Positions 1-10,016 of a stretch of DNA of 10,098 bases are shown piece by piece. The stretch covers positions 1 to 10,098 of the forward strand of contig JABDRK010000269.1 of the NCBI GenBank assembly GCA_013041785.1, read 5' to 3'. The DNA is from Eudoraea sp. (GTDB lineage: Bacteria; Bacteroidota; Bacteroidia; Flavobacteriales; Flavobacteriaceae). The notes beneath the pieces were generated by a model that was given only the letters and a program-made list of their open reading frames with translations, did no database searches and was not told the origin of the DNA. The first letter of the stretch is position 1, and each line of letters opens with the position of its first letter. The translations under genes and the position numbers were made by a program.

Positions 1-2
1 AT

Positions 3-446
3 AAAGAAGCAGACGCCGAAAAGGCAGGTGCAGACTATGTGGGTCTCGATGAATACCTTGACAAAATCAAGGGCGGATGGACCGATGTAGACGTTATCAT
101 CACCATGCCCAGCGTGATGGGTAAATTGGGACCCCTGGGGCGGATCCTTGGACCGAGAGGTCTGATGCCAAACCCCAAGACGGGAACCGTAACCATGGAC
201 GTAGCTAAGGCTGTTGCTGATGTGAAAGCTGGTAAAATTGATTTTAAGGTAGACAAGGCCGGGATCGTGCATGCCGCTATTGGCAAAGCATCATTCCCTG
301 CAGAAAAGATCGCTGGCAACGCCAAGGAGTTGCTCGATACCTTAAATAAAATGAAACCTGCTGCCGCCAAAGGGGTGTACATGAAGAGCATTTATATGTC
401 CAGTACCATGAGCCCCAGTGTGCAATTAGATCCAAAAACAGTTTAA
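3..446 (+). CDS. rplA: 50S ribosomal protein L1, 5' end cut off by the window
   Basis: Ribosomal protein L1 binds 23S rRNA and forms the mobile L1 stalk, which helps move deacylated tRNA out of the E site. In many bacteria it also represses its own mRNA. The frame is open from base 3, and the 148 codons before the TAA are about two thirds of a typical L1 of roughly 230 residues, so the N-terminal part lies outside the window. The visible part holds the diagnostic L1 signature [18 protein letters not shown] (about bases 135-185), followed by the conserved [17 protein letters not shown] stretch and a normal C-terminus. A GTG at base 39 could be read as a start, but the frame continues upstream in good L1 sequence ([18 protein letters not shown]), so it is an internal Val codon. 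The gene ends 17 nt before rplJ, as expected in the rplK-rplA-rplJ-rplL-rpoB-rpoC order. Identification is secure. Confidence 0.97.
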   Translation, partial: KEADAEKAGADYVGLDEYLDKIKGGWTDVDVIITMPSVMGKLGPLGRILGPRGLMPNPKTGTVTMDVAKAVADVKAGKIDFKVDKAGIVHAAIGKASFPAEKIAGNAKELLDTLNKMKPAAAKGVYMKSIYMSSTMSPSVQLDPKTV

Positions 447-463
447 CTGTAATCGTGTAAATC

Positions 464-979
464 ATGACTAGAGAAGAAAAAGCAAACGTTATTGAGGATT
501 TGACTGCGCAGTTGGCTGAAAATGCCACGATTTATCTGGCAGACATATCCGGTCTTGATGCGTCGACCACCTCATCATTGAGGCGTGCGGCTTTTAAGGC
601 CAATATCAAACTTTCGGTAGTAAAGAACACCCTGCTGGCAAAAGCCATGGAAGCTTCTGAAAAGGAGTTTGGGGAACTGCCAGAAGTATTGAAGGGAAAT
701 ACTTCCCTGATGTTTTCGGAAACAGGTAATGCACCTGCTAAACTGATCAAAAACTTCAGGAAGAAGTCAGACAAGCCCTTATTAAAAGGGGCTTTTGTAG
801 AGGAGGCGATTTTTGTTGGGGACGATAAATTAGAGACCCTGGTAAATATCAAATCCAAGGAAGAGGTAATCGGTGATATTATTGCATTGCTGCAATCGCC
901 TGCTAAGAACGTTATTTCCGGACTCAAATCCGGAGGTGGAAAACTGGCCGGCATCCTGAAAACCCTTTCCGAAAAATAA
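464..979 (+). CDS. rplJ: 50S ribosomal protein L10
   Basis: L10 anchors the L7/L12 dimers to 23S rRNA at the base of the ribosomal stalk, which recruits translation GTPases. The 171-residue product has a normal family length. The N-terminal rRNA-binding domain is recognisable from MTREEKANVIEDLTAQL through ATIYLADISGLD to RRAAFKANIKLSVVKNTLLAKA (residues about 1-63). The C-terminal region (about 130-171, ending GGKLAGILKTLSEK) is the helical segment that carries L7/L12 dimers. The ATG at 464 is chosen because it gives the standard L10 N-terminus and sits 17 nt behind the rplA stop. No purine-rich Shine-Dalgarno sequence precedes it (AATCGTGTAAATC), as is common in Bacteroidota. With only 17 nt upstream there is no room for a structured L10 leader of the kind used for autoregulation in enteric bacteria and Firmicutes, so any such control must act elsewhere. 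Confidence 0.98.
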   Translation: MTREEKANVIEDLTAQLAENATIYLADISGLDASTTSSLRRAAFKANIKLSVVKNTLLAKAMEASEKEFGELPEVLKGNTSLMFSETGNAPAKLIKNFRKKSDKPLLKGAFVEEAIFVGDDKLETLVNIKSKEEVIGDIIALLQSPAKNVISGLKSGGGKLAGILKTLSEK

Positions 980-1033
980 TTTGTACGCACTTTAATACAC
1001 AATAATTAAAATTTTTTTTAAACGATAGTAAAA
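980..1033 (+). promoter_or_regulatory. A/T-rich leader in front of rplL
   Basis: These 54 nt between rplJ and rplL are strikingly A/T-rich and include an uninterrupted run of eight T (1012-1019) flanked by A runs, ending AGTAAAA directly before the ATG. There is no Shine-Dalgarno sequence. In Bacteroidota an unstructured A/U-rich 5' region is known to favour translation initiation. L7/L12 is needed in several copies per ribosome, so a strong initiation region here makes sense. That functional link is inference. No clear Bacteroidota-type promoter (TTG, about 19-21 nt, TAnnTTTG) was found in it. Confidence 0.35.
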
Positions 1034-1414
1034 ATGGCAGATTTAAAAGATTTCGCAGAACAATTGGTTAACTTAACTGTAAAAGAGGTTAATGAATTAG
1101 CCGATATATTAAAAGAAGAGTATGGCATTGAGCCAGCCGCAGCTGCTGTTGCAGTAGCAGGTGGTGCAGCCGGAGGTGGTGAAGCTGAAGCAGCTGAAGA
1201 GCAAACAGAATTTGATGTTATCCTCAAAGCCGCTGGAGCTTCCAAACTGGCAGTTGTTAAGCTGGTTAAGGAATTAACTGGTCTCGGACTGAAAGACGCC
1301 AAAGACATCGTTGATAGCGCTCCTAAAGCCGTTAAGGAAGGTATCGCTAAAGACGAAGCTGAAGGTATCAAAAAATCATTGGAAGAAGCAGGAGCAGAAG
1401 TTGAGCTTAAATAA
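1034..1414 (+). CDS. rplL: 50S ribosomal protein L7/L12
   Basis: L7/L12 is the multicopy acidic stalk protein that binds and stimulates elongation factors EF-Tu and EF-G and other translational GTPases. The 126-residue product shows the standard three parts. An N-terminal dimerisation helix pair that binds L10 covers about residues 1-32 ([26 protein letters not shown]). A flexible Ala/Gly-rich hinge covers about 35-55 ([22 protein letters not shown]). The compact C-terminal domain covers about 58-126 and contains [33 protein letters not shown] and [18 protein letters not shown]. The protein is strongly acidic overall, as expected. The ATG at 1034 gives the normal family N-terminus. It lies 54 nt after rplJ behind an A/T-rich leader and 129 nt before rpoB, a gap that carries two stem-loops. 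Identification is secure. Confidence 0.99.
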   Translation: MADLKDFAEQLVNLTVKEVNELADILKEEYGIEPAAAAVAVAGGAAGGGEAEAAEEQTEFDVILKAAGASKLAVVKLVKELTGLGLKDAKDIVDSAPKAVKEGIAKDEAEGIKKSLEEAGAEVELK

Positions 1415-1435
1415 TAGCTACGACCATATGGTTTT

Positions 1436-1474
1436 GGTTTAGGTCTTCCGCCTTTTGGTGGCTAGGCCTAAACC
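1436..1474 (+). promoter_or_regulatory. Stem-loop between rplL and rpoB, possible attenuator or processing site
   Basis: GGTTTAGGTC (1436-1445) pairs with GGCCTAAACC (1465-1474) over 10 bp, including one G-U pair. Above a small internal loop (TT against CTA), CCGCC (1448-1452) pairs with GGTGG (1457-1461), including one G-U pair, and closes on a TTTT loop. The stem is followed at once by CTTTTATATT, a short imperfect U tract. The position, 22 nt after the rplL stop and 69 nt before rpoB, matches where Escherichia coli has a partial terminator and an RNase III site lowering rpoBC output relative to rplJL. The weak U tract favours partial over full termination. The structure is visible in the sequence; the function is inferred. 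Confidence 0.6.
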
Positions 1475-1485
1475 CTTTTATATTG

Positions 1486-1505
1486 GGTATATGAAGGAAT
1501 ATACC
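1486..1505 (+). other. Second small stem-loop upstream of rpoB
   Basis: GGTATAT (1486-1492) and ATATACC (1499-1505) form a perfect 7-bp stem around the purine-rich loop GAAGGA (1493-1498). It begins 12 nt after the larger rplL-rpoB hairpin and ends 38 nt before the rpoB start codon. A short A/T-rich stem of this kind could arise by chance. Its closeness to the first hairpin makes a joint role in attenuation, mRNA processing or rpoB leader folding possible, but nothing in the sequence proves it. Confidence 0.3.
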
Positions 1506-1543
1506 ACCCGTTTGAGTATTCACGATCAAAAACTTGTCCATAG

Positions 1544-4500
1544 ATGTTCACTAAACCGATTGAGAGAATAAATTTTGCATCCGCTAAGAACATACCGGAA
1601 TACCCGGATTTCTTGGACATTCAGATTAAATCATTTCAGGATTTCTTCCAGCTTGAAACGAAGTCTGACGCAAGGGGCAATGAAGGTTTGTACAATACCT
1701 TCATGGAAAATTTTCCAATTACCGACACCCGGAACCAGTTTGTGCTGGAATTCCTGGATTATTTTATAGACCCACCCCGATATTCCATTCAGGAATGTAT
1801 CGAACGCGGTCTTACCTACAGTGTTCCCCTGAAAGCCAGGCTAAAACTGTATTGTACCGATCCGGAGCACGAGGATTTCGAGACCATCGTTCAGGATGTA
1901 TACCTCGGAACGATTCCGTATATGACCCCAAGTGGTACGTTTGTGATCAACGGGGCAGAACGGGTTGTGGTTTCTCAGCTGCACCGTTCACCAGGGGTTT
2001 TCTTCGGACAATCCTTCCATGCCAATGGAACCAAATTGTACTCGGCCAGGGTAATCCCTTTCAAAGGCTCCTGGATTGAGTTTGCTACGGATATCAATAG
2101 CGTGATGTACGCGTATATCGACCGTAAGAAAAAATTACCGGTAACCACACTGTTCCGCGCGATTGGATATGAGCGTGATAAGGACATTCTCGAAATCTTC
2201 GACCTCTCAGAAGAGGTGAAGGTTACGAAAACCGGATTGAAGAAAATTCTGGGCCGTAAACTGGCTGCACGGGTGCTCAATACCTGGCACGAAGATTTTG
2301 TGGATGAAGATACCGGGGAAGTGGTTTCGATTGAACGAAACGAAATCGTACTCGATCGGGATACCGTACTGGAGAAGGAACATATCGATGTGATCCTGGA
2401 AACCGATGTGAAAACCGTCCTGCTCCATAAAGAAAACAATGCACAGAGCGACTATGCCATTATTCACAATACGCTGCAGAAAGACCCGACCAACTCGGAA
2501 AAGGAAGCTGTAGAGCATATTTACCGGCAGTTGCGTAATGCCGAACCGCCAGATGAAGAAACGGCTCGTGGAATTATCGACAAACTCTTCTTTTCAGACC
2601 AGCGTTACAACCTGGGAGAAGTAGGTCGATATCGTATGAATAAGAAGTTAGGCCTGGATATAGGAATGGACAAGCAGGTACTAACAAAAGAAGATATCAT
2701 CACCATCATCAAATATCTCATCGAGCTGATAAATTCCAAAGCTGAGATTGATGATATAGACCACCTTTCAAACAGGAGGGTAAGGACCGTTGGGGAACAA
2801 CTTTCCTCACAGTTTGGTGTAGGACTGGCTCGTATGGCTCGTACCATCCGGGAACGAATGAACGTCAGGGATAATGAGGTGTTTACACCCATCGACCTGA
2901 TTAACGCCAAAACACTGTCTTCGGTCATCAACTCCTTTTTCGGGACCAACCAGTTGTCCCAGTTTATGGACCAGACCAATCCCCTTGCGGAGATCACCCA
3001 TAAAAGGCGTCTGTCTGCCTTAGGGCCTGGTGGTTTGTCCAGGGAACGTGCTGGATTTGAAGTACGGGACGTACACTACACCCACTACGGTCGACTTTGT
3101 CCGATTGAAACCCCGGAAGGACCTAATATCGGGTTAATTTCTTCCCTCTCGGTATTCGCTAAAGTGAATCCACTGGGCTTCCTGGAAACACCATATCGCA
3201 AAGTTGAAAAAGGGGTAGTGGATACCAAAAACTACACCTACCTGAGTGCTGAGGAGGAAGAAGGCATGAAGATTGCTCAGGCCAATATTCCACTCAAAAA
3301 GAATGGGGCTATTGAGGATGAAAAGGTTATTGCAAGGGAGGAAGGCGATTTCCCGCTAGTGGACCCCAAAGAGGTAAATTACACGGACGTTGCCCCTAAC
3401 CAGATTGCTTCCATCTCTGCATCTTTAATCCCTTTCCTGGAGCACGATGATGCGAACAGGGCTTTGATGGGATCCAACATGATGCGGCAGGCGGTTCCTC
3501 TGCTTAGGCCGCAATCCCCAATTGTGGGTACCGGACTGGAGCGGCAGGTTGCCTCTGATTCCAGGGTTTTGATCAATGCAGAAGGAGACGGCGTTGTGGA
3601 ATATGTTGATTCCGAAAAGATCATCATCAAATACAAGCGTTCCGATAAAGAACGTCTGGTAAGCTTTGAGGAGGATTCTAAAACCTATAAGTTGGTCAAA
3701 TTCCGCAAAACAAACCAGGGTACCTGTATTAACCTGAAACCGATTGTCAAGAAAGGGGCCAAGGTTAAAAAGGGTCAGGTACTTTGTGAGGGTTATGCTA
3801 CCGAAACCGGAGAGCTGGCGCTTGGAAGGAACCTGAAAGTGGCCTTTATGCCATGGAAGGGATACAATTTTGAGGATGCCATCGTAATCTCTGAAAAAGT
3901 GGTTCGGGAAGATATATTTACTTCCATCCATATAGACGAATATGCCCTGGAAGTACGAGACACCAAACTAGGTGTGGAAGAACTTACCAATGATATCCCT
4001 AACGTATCTGAAGAGGCCACCAAGGACCTGGATGAATACGGTATGATCCGCATTGGTGCTGAAGTTAAACCTGGTGATATTCTAATTGGAAAGATTACAC
4101 CTAAAGGAGAATCAGACCCTACACCTGAAGAAAAACTCCTCCGGGCCATTTTTGGTGATAAAGCCGGGGATGTTAAGGATGCTTCGCTAAAAGCTTCACC
4201 TTCACTGCGCGGGGTGGTTATTGATAAGAAGCTTTTCTCCAGGTCGATCAAAGACAAGCGTAAGCGATCTGAAGATAAAGAGGCAATCAACAAACTGGAA
4301 CTGGACTACGAGGTAAAATTCCAGGAGCTTAAAGATGTGTTGGTGGAAAAACTCTTTAGCCTGATAAGCGGGAAGACCTCTCAGGGCGTGCTGAACGACC
4401 TGGGTGAGGAAGTGCTCCCCAAAGGCAAGAAGTACACCATCAAGATGTTGAATGCAGTTGATGATTTTGCCCACCTGGTGGGAGGTAGCTGGACAACAGA

Positions 4501-5353
4501 CAAGGCGACTAACGACTTGGTGGCCGACCTGCTCCACAACTACAAGATCAAGCTAAACGACCTTCAGGGGAACCTGAGAAGGGATAAGTTTACAATTTCC
4601 GTCGGGGATGAACTACCTGCCGGAATTATGAAACTCGCCAAAGTATACATCGCCAAAAAGCGTAAGCTTAAGGTTGGAGACAAAATGGCGGGCCGACACG
4701 GAAACAAAGGTATTGTGGCCAGAATTGTCCGTCAGGAAGACATGCCTTTCCTCGAAGACGGAACCCCCGTGGATATTGTACTGAACCCGCTTGGGGTACC
4801 TTCCAGGATGAATATAGGACAGATCTATGAGACCGTATTGGGTTGGGCAGGCCAGAAGGCCGGCACTAAGTACGCCACGCCTATCTTCGATGGGGCTACC
4901 ATGGAGGAGATTGATGGGATAACGCAAGAAGCAGGGATTCCACAGTTCGGGCATACCTATCTGTACGATGGAGGTACCGGGGAACGTTTCGATCAGCCTG
5001 CTACGGTTGGGGTGATCTATATGTTAAAACTGGGCCATATGGTAGACGATAAGATGCATGCCAGATCCATAGGACCTTACTCTTTGATCACGCAGCAACC
5101 ATTGGGTGGAAAAGCCCAGTTCGGTGGACAGCGTTTCGGGGAGATGGAAGTTTGGGCCCTGGAGGCTTATGGAGCTTCCGCAACCCTCAGGGAGATCCTT
5201 ACAGTGAAGTCTGATGATGTGATTGGTAGGGCCAAGACCTATGAGTCCATTGTTAAAGGCGAATCTATGCCAGAACCTGGATTGCCAGAATCTTTCAATG
5301 TATTGATGCACGAGCTCAAAGGATTGGGCTTGGATATCCGCCTGGAAGAGTAA
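1544..5353 (+). CDS. rpoB: DNA-directed RNA polymerase subunit beta
   Basis: RpoB is the beta subunit of RNA polymerase; with beta-prime it forms the active-site cleft and the rifamycin pocket. The 1269-residue length fits Bacteroidota RpoB (E. coli has 1342). The N-terminus reads [16 protein letters not shown], then the lobe and protrusion with [21 protein letters not shown] segment resembling E. coli insertion SI1 spans about 225-340 (DPTN at 314). The rifampicin region is at 470-493 ([26 protein letters not shown]) and keeps the residues matching E. coli D516, H526 and S531 as D476, H486 and S491. [11 protein letters not shown] starts at 773. An SI2-like, coiled-coil-prone insertion of about 113 residues lies at 905-1018. 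[12 protein letters not shown] (1045-1056) holds the conserved active-site lysines K1047 and K1055. The C-terminal clamp contains [20 protein letters not shown] and ends DIRLEE. The ATG at 1544 gives the standard family start; no Shine-Dalgarno sequence is seen. Confidence 0.99.
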   Translation: MFTKPIERINFASAKNIPEYPDFLDIQIKSFQDFFQLETKSDARGNEGLYNTFMENFPITDTRNQFVLEFLDYFIDPPRYSIQECIERGLTYSVPLKARLKLYCTDPEHEDFETIVQDVYLGTIPYMTPSGTFVINGAERVVVSQLHRSPGVFFGQSFHANGTKLYSARVIPFKGSWIEFATDINSVMYAYIDRKKKLPVTTLFRAIGYERDKDILEIFDLSEEVKVTKTGLKKILGRKLAARVLNTWHEDFVDEDTGEVVSIERNEIVLDRDTVLEKEHIDVILETDVKTVLLHKENNAQSDYAIIHNTLQKDPTNSEKEAVEHIYRQLRNAEPPDEETARGIIDKLFFSDQRYNLGEVGRYRMNKKLGLDIGMDKQVLTKEDIITIIKYLIELINSKAEIDDIDHLSNRRVRTVGEQLSSQFGVGLARMARTIRERMNVRDNEVFTPIDLINAKTLSSVINSFFGTNQLSQFMDQTNPLAEITHKRRLSALGPGGLSRERAGFEVRDVHYTHYGRLCPIETPEGPNIGLISSLSVFAKVNPLGFLETPYRKVEKGVVDTKNYTYLSAEEEEGMKIAQANIPLKKNGAIEDEKVIAREEGDFPLVDPKEVNYTDVAPNQIASISASLIPFLEHDDANRALMGSNMMRQAVPLLRPQSPIVGTGLERQVASDSRVLINAEGDGVVEYVDSEKIIIKYKRSDKERLVSFEEDSKTYKLVKFRKTNQGTCINLKPIVKKGAKVKKGQVLCEGYATETGELALGRNLKVAFMPWKGYNFEDAIVISEKVVREDIFTSIHIDEYALEVRDTKLGVEELTNDIPNVSEEATKDLDEYGMIRIGAEVKPGDILIGKITPKGESDPTPEEKLLRAIFGDKAGDVKDASLKASPSLRGVVIDKKLFSRSIKDKRKRSEDKEAINKLELDYEVKFQELKDVLVEKLFSLISGKTSQGVLNDLGEEVLPKGKKYTIKMLNAVDDFAHLVGGSWTTDKATNDLVADLLHNYKIKLNDLQGNLRRDKFTISVGDELPAGIMKLAKVYIAKKRKLKVGDKMAGRHGNKGIVARIVRQEDMPFLEDGTPVDIVLNPLGVPSRMNIGQIYETVLGWAGQKAGTKYATPIFDGATMEEIDGITQEAGIPQFGHTYLYDGGTGERFDQPATVGVIYMLKLGHMVDDKMHARSIGPYSLITQQPLGGKAQFGGQRFGEMEVWALEAYGASATLREILTVKSDDVIGRAKTYESIVKGESMPEPGLPESFNVLMHELKGLGLDIRLEE

Positions 5354-5399
5354 AAGAAGTTATTGAATTACACGATAAAAACACTATCACCATACTGTA

Positions 5400-8300
5400 A
5401 TGGCTAGACTAAAAGATAATACAGCAATAAAAAGGTTTAACAAGATCTCCATCGGCCTGTCTTCCCCGGAAGCCATCCTTGCCGAATCAAGAGGAGAAGT
5501 ACTTAAGCCGGAAACCATTAACTACCGTACGCACAAACCCGAGCGTGATGGCTTGTTCTGCGAGCGGATCTTCGGACCTGTTAAGGACTATGAATGTGCC
5601 TGCGGGAAGTATAAGCGTATCCGCTACAGGGGTATTGTATGTGACCGCTGTGGTGTGGAGGTGACGGAGAAAAAAGTAAGGCGTGACCGGGTAGGCCATA
5701 TCAACCTTGTGGTACCCGTAGCGCATATCTGGTACTTCCGTTCCTTACCCAATAAGATTGGATACCTGCTGGGATTACCTTCCAAAAAACTGGATATGAT
5801 CATCTATTACGAAAGGTATGTGGTGATTCAACCCGGTTTGGCCAAAGGCCCCGAAGAAGAGGAAATCCAGAAAATGGACTTCCTTACCGAAGAGGAATAC
5901 CTGAATATCCTGGATACACTTCCGCCTGAGAATCAGTATCTGGAAGATTCAGACCCAAATAAGTTTATTGCAAAAATGGGGGCTGAATGTCTGATTGAAC
6001 TGCTCTCCAGGATCGACCTGACAGAGCTTTCCTATCAGTTGCGCCACAAAGCCAACAATGAAACTTCCAAGCAGCGTAAAACCGAAGCCCTTAAAAGGCT
6101 TCAGGTAGTGGAAGCCTTGCGCGAGGCTCAGAATAACAGGGAAAATCGCCCGGAATGGATGATCATGAAAGTTATTCCTGTAATTCCGCCGGAACTGAGG
6201 CCATTGGTACCGCTGGATGGTGGACGTTTTGCTACCTCGGATTTGAACGACCTGTACAGAAGGGTGATCATCCGAAACAACCGATTGAAGCGTTTGATGG
6301 AAATCAAAGCTCCTGAAGTAATTCTTCGTAATGAAAAAAGGATGCTTCAGGAATCTGTGGATTCCCTTTTTGACAATACACGAAAAGCTTCGGCCGTGAA
6401 AACCGAGTCGAACCGACCTTTAAAATCCCTTTCGGATTCCCTGAAAGGAAAACAGGGCCGTTTCCGACAAAACCTGCTGGGGAAAAGGGTGGATTACTCT
6501 GCACGATCCGTTATTGTGGTAGGTCCGGAGATGAAACTTTATGAATGCGGGCTGCCAAAAGATATGGCTGCAGAGCTTTACAAGCCATTCGTGATCAGAA
6601 AATTGATCGAACGCGGGATTGTAAAGACAGTTAAGTCGGCCAAAAAGATTATTGACAAGAAAGAACCTGTGGTATGGGATATTCTGGAAAATGTCCTTAA
6701 AGGACACCCTGTACTTTTGAACAGGGCCCCCACACTTCACCGTTTGGGTATACAGGCATTCCAGCCAAGGTTAATCGAAGGGAAGGCAATCCGCCTGCAC
6801 CCATTAGTATGTACGGCCTTTAACGCGGATTTTGATGGTGACCAGATGGCAGTTCACCTGCCCCTGGGTCCTGAGGCTATTTTGGAAGCGCAGCTGCTTA
6901 TGCTGGCGTCCCACAATATCCTGAACCCGGCAAATGGTTCGCCGATTACCGTACCTTCTCAGGATATGGTTCTTGGGTTGTACTATATGACCAAAGAACG
7001 TAAATCCACGAAAGAAGTGCCCGTTAAGGGGGAAGGAATCACCTTTTATTCTGATGAAGAGGTAGTAATTGCCTTTAATGAAGGCCGTGTAGCCCTGAAT
7101 GCCGGAATCAAAGTCCGGACCAAGGATTTTAATGAAGAAGGAGAGCTCGTAAACCAGATCATCGAAACCACAGTGGGAAGGGTGCTCTTTAATATGGTAG
7201 TACCGGAACAGGCTGGTTTTGTAAATGCGGTACTAAACAAGAAATCCCTGCGAGATATTATTGGTAGGATCCTGGCTGTGACAGACGTTCCCACTACTGC
7301 GGAATTCCTGGATAAGATCAAGACTATGGGCTATGATTTCGCCTTTAAAGGAGGTCTTTCCTTTAGCCTGGGTGATATCATTATTCCGGAAGAGAAACAC
7401 GATATGATTGATGATGCCAACCAACAGGTAGACGGCATCATGATGAACTATAACATGGGGCTTATCACCAATAATGAGCGCTATAATCAGGTTATTGATG
7501 TATGGACTTCAACCAATGCCATGCTAACCGAGTTGGCCATGAAACGAATCCGCGAAGATCAGCAAGGGTTCAATTCAGTATACATGATGCTCGATTCAGG
7601 TGCACGGGGCTCCAAGGAACAAATCAGGCAGCTTACCGGGATGCGTGGACTTATGGCCAAGCCTAAGAAATCTACAGCCGGTGGAGGGGAGATCATTGAA
7701 AACCCCATCCTGTCTAATTTTAAGGAAGGACTTTCCATCCTGGAGTATTTTATCTCTACACACGGAGCGCGTAAAGGACTTGCTGATACCGCTTTGAAAA
7801 CAGCTGATGCCGGGTATCTTACCCGTCGTTTGGTAGATGTTTCCCAGGATGTTATTGTAAACATCGATGATTGCGGAACACTGCGGGGTATTGAAGTAGA
7901 AGCCCTGAAGAAGAATGAGGAAGTTGTAGAAACCCTTGGGGAACGAATCCTTGGAAGGGTAGCCTTACACGATGTATTCAACCCGCTTACTGAAGAGGTG
8001 ATTGTCGAAGCCGGGCAACAGATCATGGAAGTGGATGTGAAGAAGATTGAAGCTTCGCCAATTGAAAGCGTAGAAGTGCGATCTGCACTTACCTGTGAAG
8101 CCTCCAAAGGAATTTGTGCCAGGTGCTACGGACGGAACCTCGCTACCAACAAGATGGTACAACGCGGTGAGGCCGTAGGTGTGGTGGCCGCCCAGTCTAT
8201 CGGGGAGCCGGGAACACAGCTTACCTTGCGTACCTTCCACGTAGGTGGTATTGCCGGAAACATTTCGGAAGACAATAAGTTACAGGCCAAGTTTGACGGG

Positions 8301-9698
8301 GTTGCTGAGATCGAAGACCTGAGAATGGTTAAGGGAGAAAATAGCGAAGGCAAACCAGTCAACATTGTGATTTCCAGGACTTCTGAAGTTAAACTGGTAG
8401 ATGCTAAAACAGGAATTACCCTGAGCACCAATAATATTCCCTACGGTTCCCAATTGTTCATTAAGAATGGACAGAAAGTGAAATCTGGCGATACCATTTG
8501 CCAGTGGGATCCCTACAACGGTGTTATTGTTTCAGAATTTACGGGTAAAATTTCCTATGAGAATGTAGAACAAGGGGTAACCTATCAGGTGGAGATCGAT
8601 GAACAAACCGGATTCCAGGAAAAAGTGATTTCGGAATCCCGAAACAAAAAACTGATCCCTACCCTGTTGATCAAAAACACCAAGGATGAGGTCTTGAGAT
8701 CTTACAACCTTCCCGTTGGCGCTCACCTAATGGTAGACGATAATGAGAAGATCAAAGAAGGAAAGATTCTGGTAAAAATCCCAAGAAAATCTGCGAAAGC
8801 AGGGGATATTACCGGAGGTTTGCCAAGGGTAACCGAGCTTTTCGAAGCACGTAATCCTTCCAATCCGGCCGTGGTATCTGAGATTGACGGAGTGGTTTCA
8901 TTTGGAAAGATTAAACGGGGTAACCGTGAGATCATTATCGAAGCCAAATCCGGCGAGATCAAGAAATACCTGGTAAAACTTTCTAACCAGATCCTGGTTC
9001 AGGAAAATGATTATGTCCGGGCAGGAATGCCGCTTTCGGATGGTTCTATTACTCCGGAGGATATCCTGTCTATTAAAGGGCCTTCGGCTGTGCAGCAGTA
9101 CCTGGTGAATGAAGTACAGGAAGTATACCGTCTCCAGGGGGTGAAGATTAACGATAAGCATTTTGAGGTAGTAGTACGTCAAATGATGCGTAAAGTCAGG
9201 ATTGAAGATTCCGGAGATACCCACTTCCTGGAAAACCAACTCGTTCATAAGGATGAATTTATCCGCGAGAATGACGAGATTTTTGGTATGAAGGTAGTAG
9301 AGGATGCCGGGGATTCCGAAAACCTGAAACCTGGTCAGATCATATCTGCCCGGGAATTGCGTGACGAAAATTCCATCCTGAAACGGGAAGATAAGAATGT
9401 GGTTACTGGCCGCGATGCCGTGGCAGCGACTGCAACACCTATCCTTCAGGGGATCACACGGGCTTCACTGCAAACCAAATCCTTTATCTCAGCCGCTTCC
9501 TTCCAGGAAACGACCAAGGTATTGAACGAGGCTGCCGTAAGCGGAAAAGTGGATACCCTGGAAGGGCTTAAGGAAAACGTGATCGTTGGACATAAGATCC
9601 CTGCCGGTACGGGTATGCGCGACTATGAAGATATCATTGTAGGTTCCAAAGAGGAATACGATGAGATTATGGCACGTAAAGAAGAGCTGAAATTCTAA
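5400..9698 (+). CDS. rpoC: DNA-directed RNA polymerase subunit beta-prime
   Basis: RpoC is the beta-prime subunit of RNA polymerase and carries the catalytic magnesium site. The 1432 residues compare with 1407 in E. coli. The N-terminal zinc site is C66, C68, C81 and C84 (YECACGK, VCDRCG). The catalytic motif [12 protein letters not shown] starts at 475, with the three Mg-binding aspartates D477, D479 and D481. The bridge helix spans about 780-815 ([26 protein letters not shown]). The second zinc site is C825, C899, C906 and C909. The trigger loop around [10 protein letters not shown] has R944 and H947, with Leu at 943 where E. coli has Met932. An SI3-like insertion lies at about 955-1130, before [18 protein letters not shown]. 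The C-terminus continues through [20 protein letters not shown] and [14 protein letters not shown] to a lineage-specific tail ending ARKEELKF. The ATG at 5400 lies 46 nt after rpoB, in a spacer with no evident structure or Shine-Dalgarno sequence. Confidence 0.99.
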   Translation: MARLKDNTAIKRFNKISIGLSSPEAILAESRGEVLKPETINYRTHKPERDGLFCERIFGPVKDYECACGKYKRIRYRGIVCDRCGVEVTEKKVRRDRVGHINLVVPVAHIWYFRSLPNKIGYLLGLPSKKLDMIIYYERYVVIQPGLAKGPEEEEIQKMDFLTEEEYLNILDTLPPENQYLEDSDPNKFIAKMGAECLIELLSRIDLTELSYQLRHKANNETSKQRKTEALKRLQVVEALREAQNNRENRPEWMIMKVIPVIPPELRPLVPLDGGRFATSDLNDLYRRVIIRNNRLKRLMEIKAPEVILRNEKRMLQESVDSLFDNTRKASAVKTESNRPLKSLSDSLKGKQGRFRQNLLGKRVDYSARSVIVVGPEMKLYECGLPKDMAAELYKPFVIRKLIERGIVKTVKSAKKIIDKKEPVVWDILENVLKGHPVLLNRAPTLHRLGIQAFQPRLIEGKAIRLHPLVCTAFNADFDGDQMAVHLPLGPEAILEAQLLMLASHNILNPANGSPITVPSQDMVLGLYYMTKERKSTKEVPVKGEGITFYSDEEVVIAFNEGRVALNAGIKVRTKDFNEEGELVNQIIETTVGRVLFNMVVPEQAGFVNAVLNKKSLRDIIGRILAVTDVPTTAEFLDKIKTMGYDFAFKGGLSFSLGDIIIPEEKHDMIDDANQQVDGIMMNYNMGLITNNERYNQVIDVWTSTNAMLTELAMKRIREDQQGFNSVYMMLDSGARGSKEQIRQLTGMRGLMAKPKKSTAGGGEIIENPILSNFKEGLSILEYFISTHGARKGLADTALKTADAGYLTRRLVDVSQDVIVNIDDCGTLRGIEVEALKKNEEVVETLGERILGRVALHDVFNPLTEEVIVEAGQQIMEVDVKKIEASPIESVEVRSALTCEASKGICARCYGRNLATNKMVQRGEAVGVVAAQSIGEPGTQLTLRTFHVGGIAGNISEDNKLQAKFDGVAEIEDLRMVKGENSEGKPVNIVISRTSEVKLVDAKTGITLSTNNIPYGSQLFIKNGQKVKSGDTICQWDPYNGVIVSEFTGKISYENVEQGVTYQVEIDEQTGFQEKVISESRNKKLIPTLLIKNTKDEVLRSYNLPVGAHLMVDDNEKIKEGKILVKIPRKSAKAGDITGGLPRVTELFEARNPSNPAVVSEIDGVVSFGKIKRGNREIIIEAKSGEIKKYLVKLSNQILVQENDYVRAGMPLSDGSITPEDILSIKGPSAVQQYLVNEVQEVYRLQGVKINDKHFEVVVRQMMRKVRIEDSGDTHFLENQLVHKDEFIRENDEIFGMKVVEDAGDSENLKPGQIISARELRDENSILKREDKNVVTGRDAVAATATPILQGITRASLQTKSFISAASFQETTKVLNEAAVSGKVDTLEGLKENVIVGHKIPAGTGMRDYEDIIVGSKEEYDEIMARKEELKF

Positions 9699-9704
9699 GG
9701 ATAC

Positions 9705-10016
9705 ATGGCTGAAAAGGAACAAAAACAGAAGCAAATCAATATAGAACTGGATGAGAAGATGGCCGAAGGGGTATATTCCAACCTGGCAATAATTAACCAT
9801 TCCGTTTCTGAATTTGTGGTCGATTTCATTAGCATGATGCCGGGGGCTCCCAAGGCAAAGGTGAAGAGCAGGGTAATCCTGACTCCTCAGCACGCCAAGA
9901 AGTTCCTTAAAGCACTCAATGACAATGTGAGTCGGTTTGAAAAAGCCCATGGAACCATCAAGGATTATGAACAACCTCCGATCCCGCTGAATTTCGGGCC
10001 TACCGGAGAGGCATAA
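9705..10016 (+). CDS. DUF3467-family small protein, function unknown
   Basis: This 103-residue protein matches, from memory, the DUF3467 family widely found right after rpoC in Bacteroidota; its biochemical role is not known to me. The N-terminus is highly charged (MAEKEQKQKQINIELDEKMAEG). A central part, VYSNLAIINHSVSEFVVDFISMMPGAPKAKVKSRVILTPQHAKKFLKAL (about 23-72), looks like a strand-rich core followed by a helix. The tail ends PPIPLNFGPTGEA, a typical family ending. There is no signal peptide or membrane segment, so a cytoplasmic location is likely. The start is 6 nt after the rpoC stop. AAGGA overlapping that stop (9697-9701) ends only 3 nt before the ATG, so it is a poor Shine-Dalgarno at best. 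The tight spacing implies cotranscription, probably translational coupling, with rpoC. The last 14 codons lie in the left arm of the terminal palindrome, but the reading frame is intact. Confidence 0.9.
   Translation: MAEKEQKQKQINIELDEKMAEGVYSNLAIINHSVSEFVVDFISMMPGAPKAKVKSRVILTPQHAKKFLKALNDNVSRFEKAHGTIKDYEQPPIPLNFGPTGEA

Noticed and set aside
39..446. A complete gene starting at GTG 39
   Set aside because: The same frame runs upstream to base 3 with recognisable L1 sequence, so the GTG is an internal valine codon of a truncated rplA.
1483..1514. Possible rpoB promoter with TTG at 1483 and TTTG at 1511 in the rplL-rpoB gap
   Set aside because: The downstream element reads CCCGTTTG instead of TAnnTTTG, and the spacing is at the edge of the Bacteroidota pattern; the match is too weak to annotate.
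2951..3021. Rifampicin resistance mutation in RpoB
   Set aside because: The main hot-spot positions matching E. coli D516, H526 and S531 carry the wild-type residues (D476, H486, S491); the few differences nearby are common between lineages.
3793..4293. Long antisense reading frames within rpoB and rpoC, such as 3793-4293 and 7559-8107 on the minus strand
   Set aside because: They lie wholly inside highly conserved polymerase genes, are rich in Ser/Arg/Phe as expected from mirrored codons, and show no recognisable domain or initiation context.
8229..8231. Leucine 943 in RpoC in place of the E. coli trigger-loop methionine 932
   Set aside because: It is a conservative change next to intact R944 and H947 and is probably lineage-typical, not a sign of altered catalysis.
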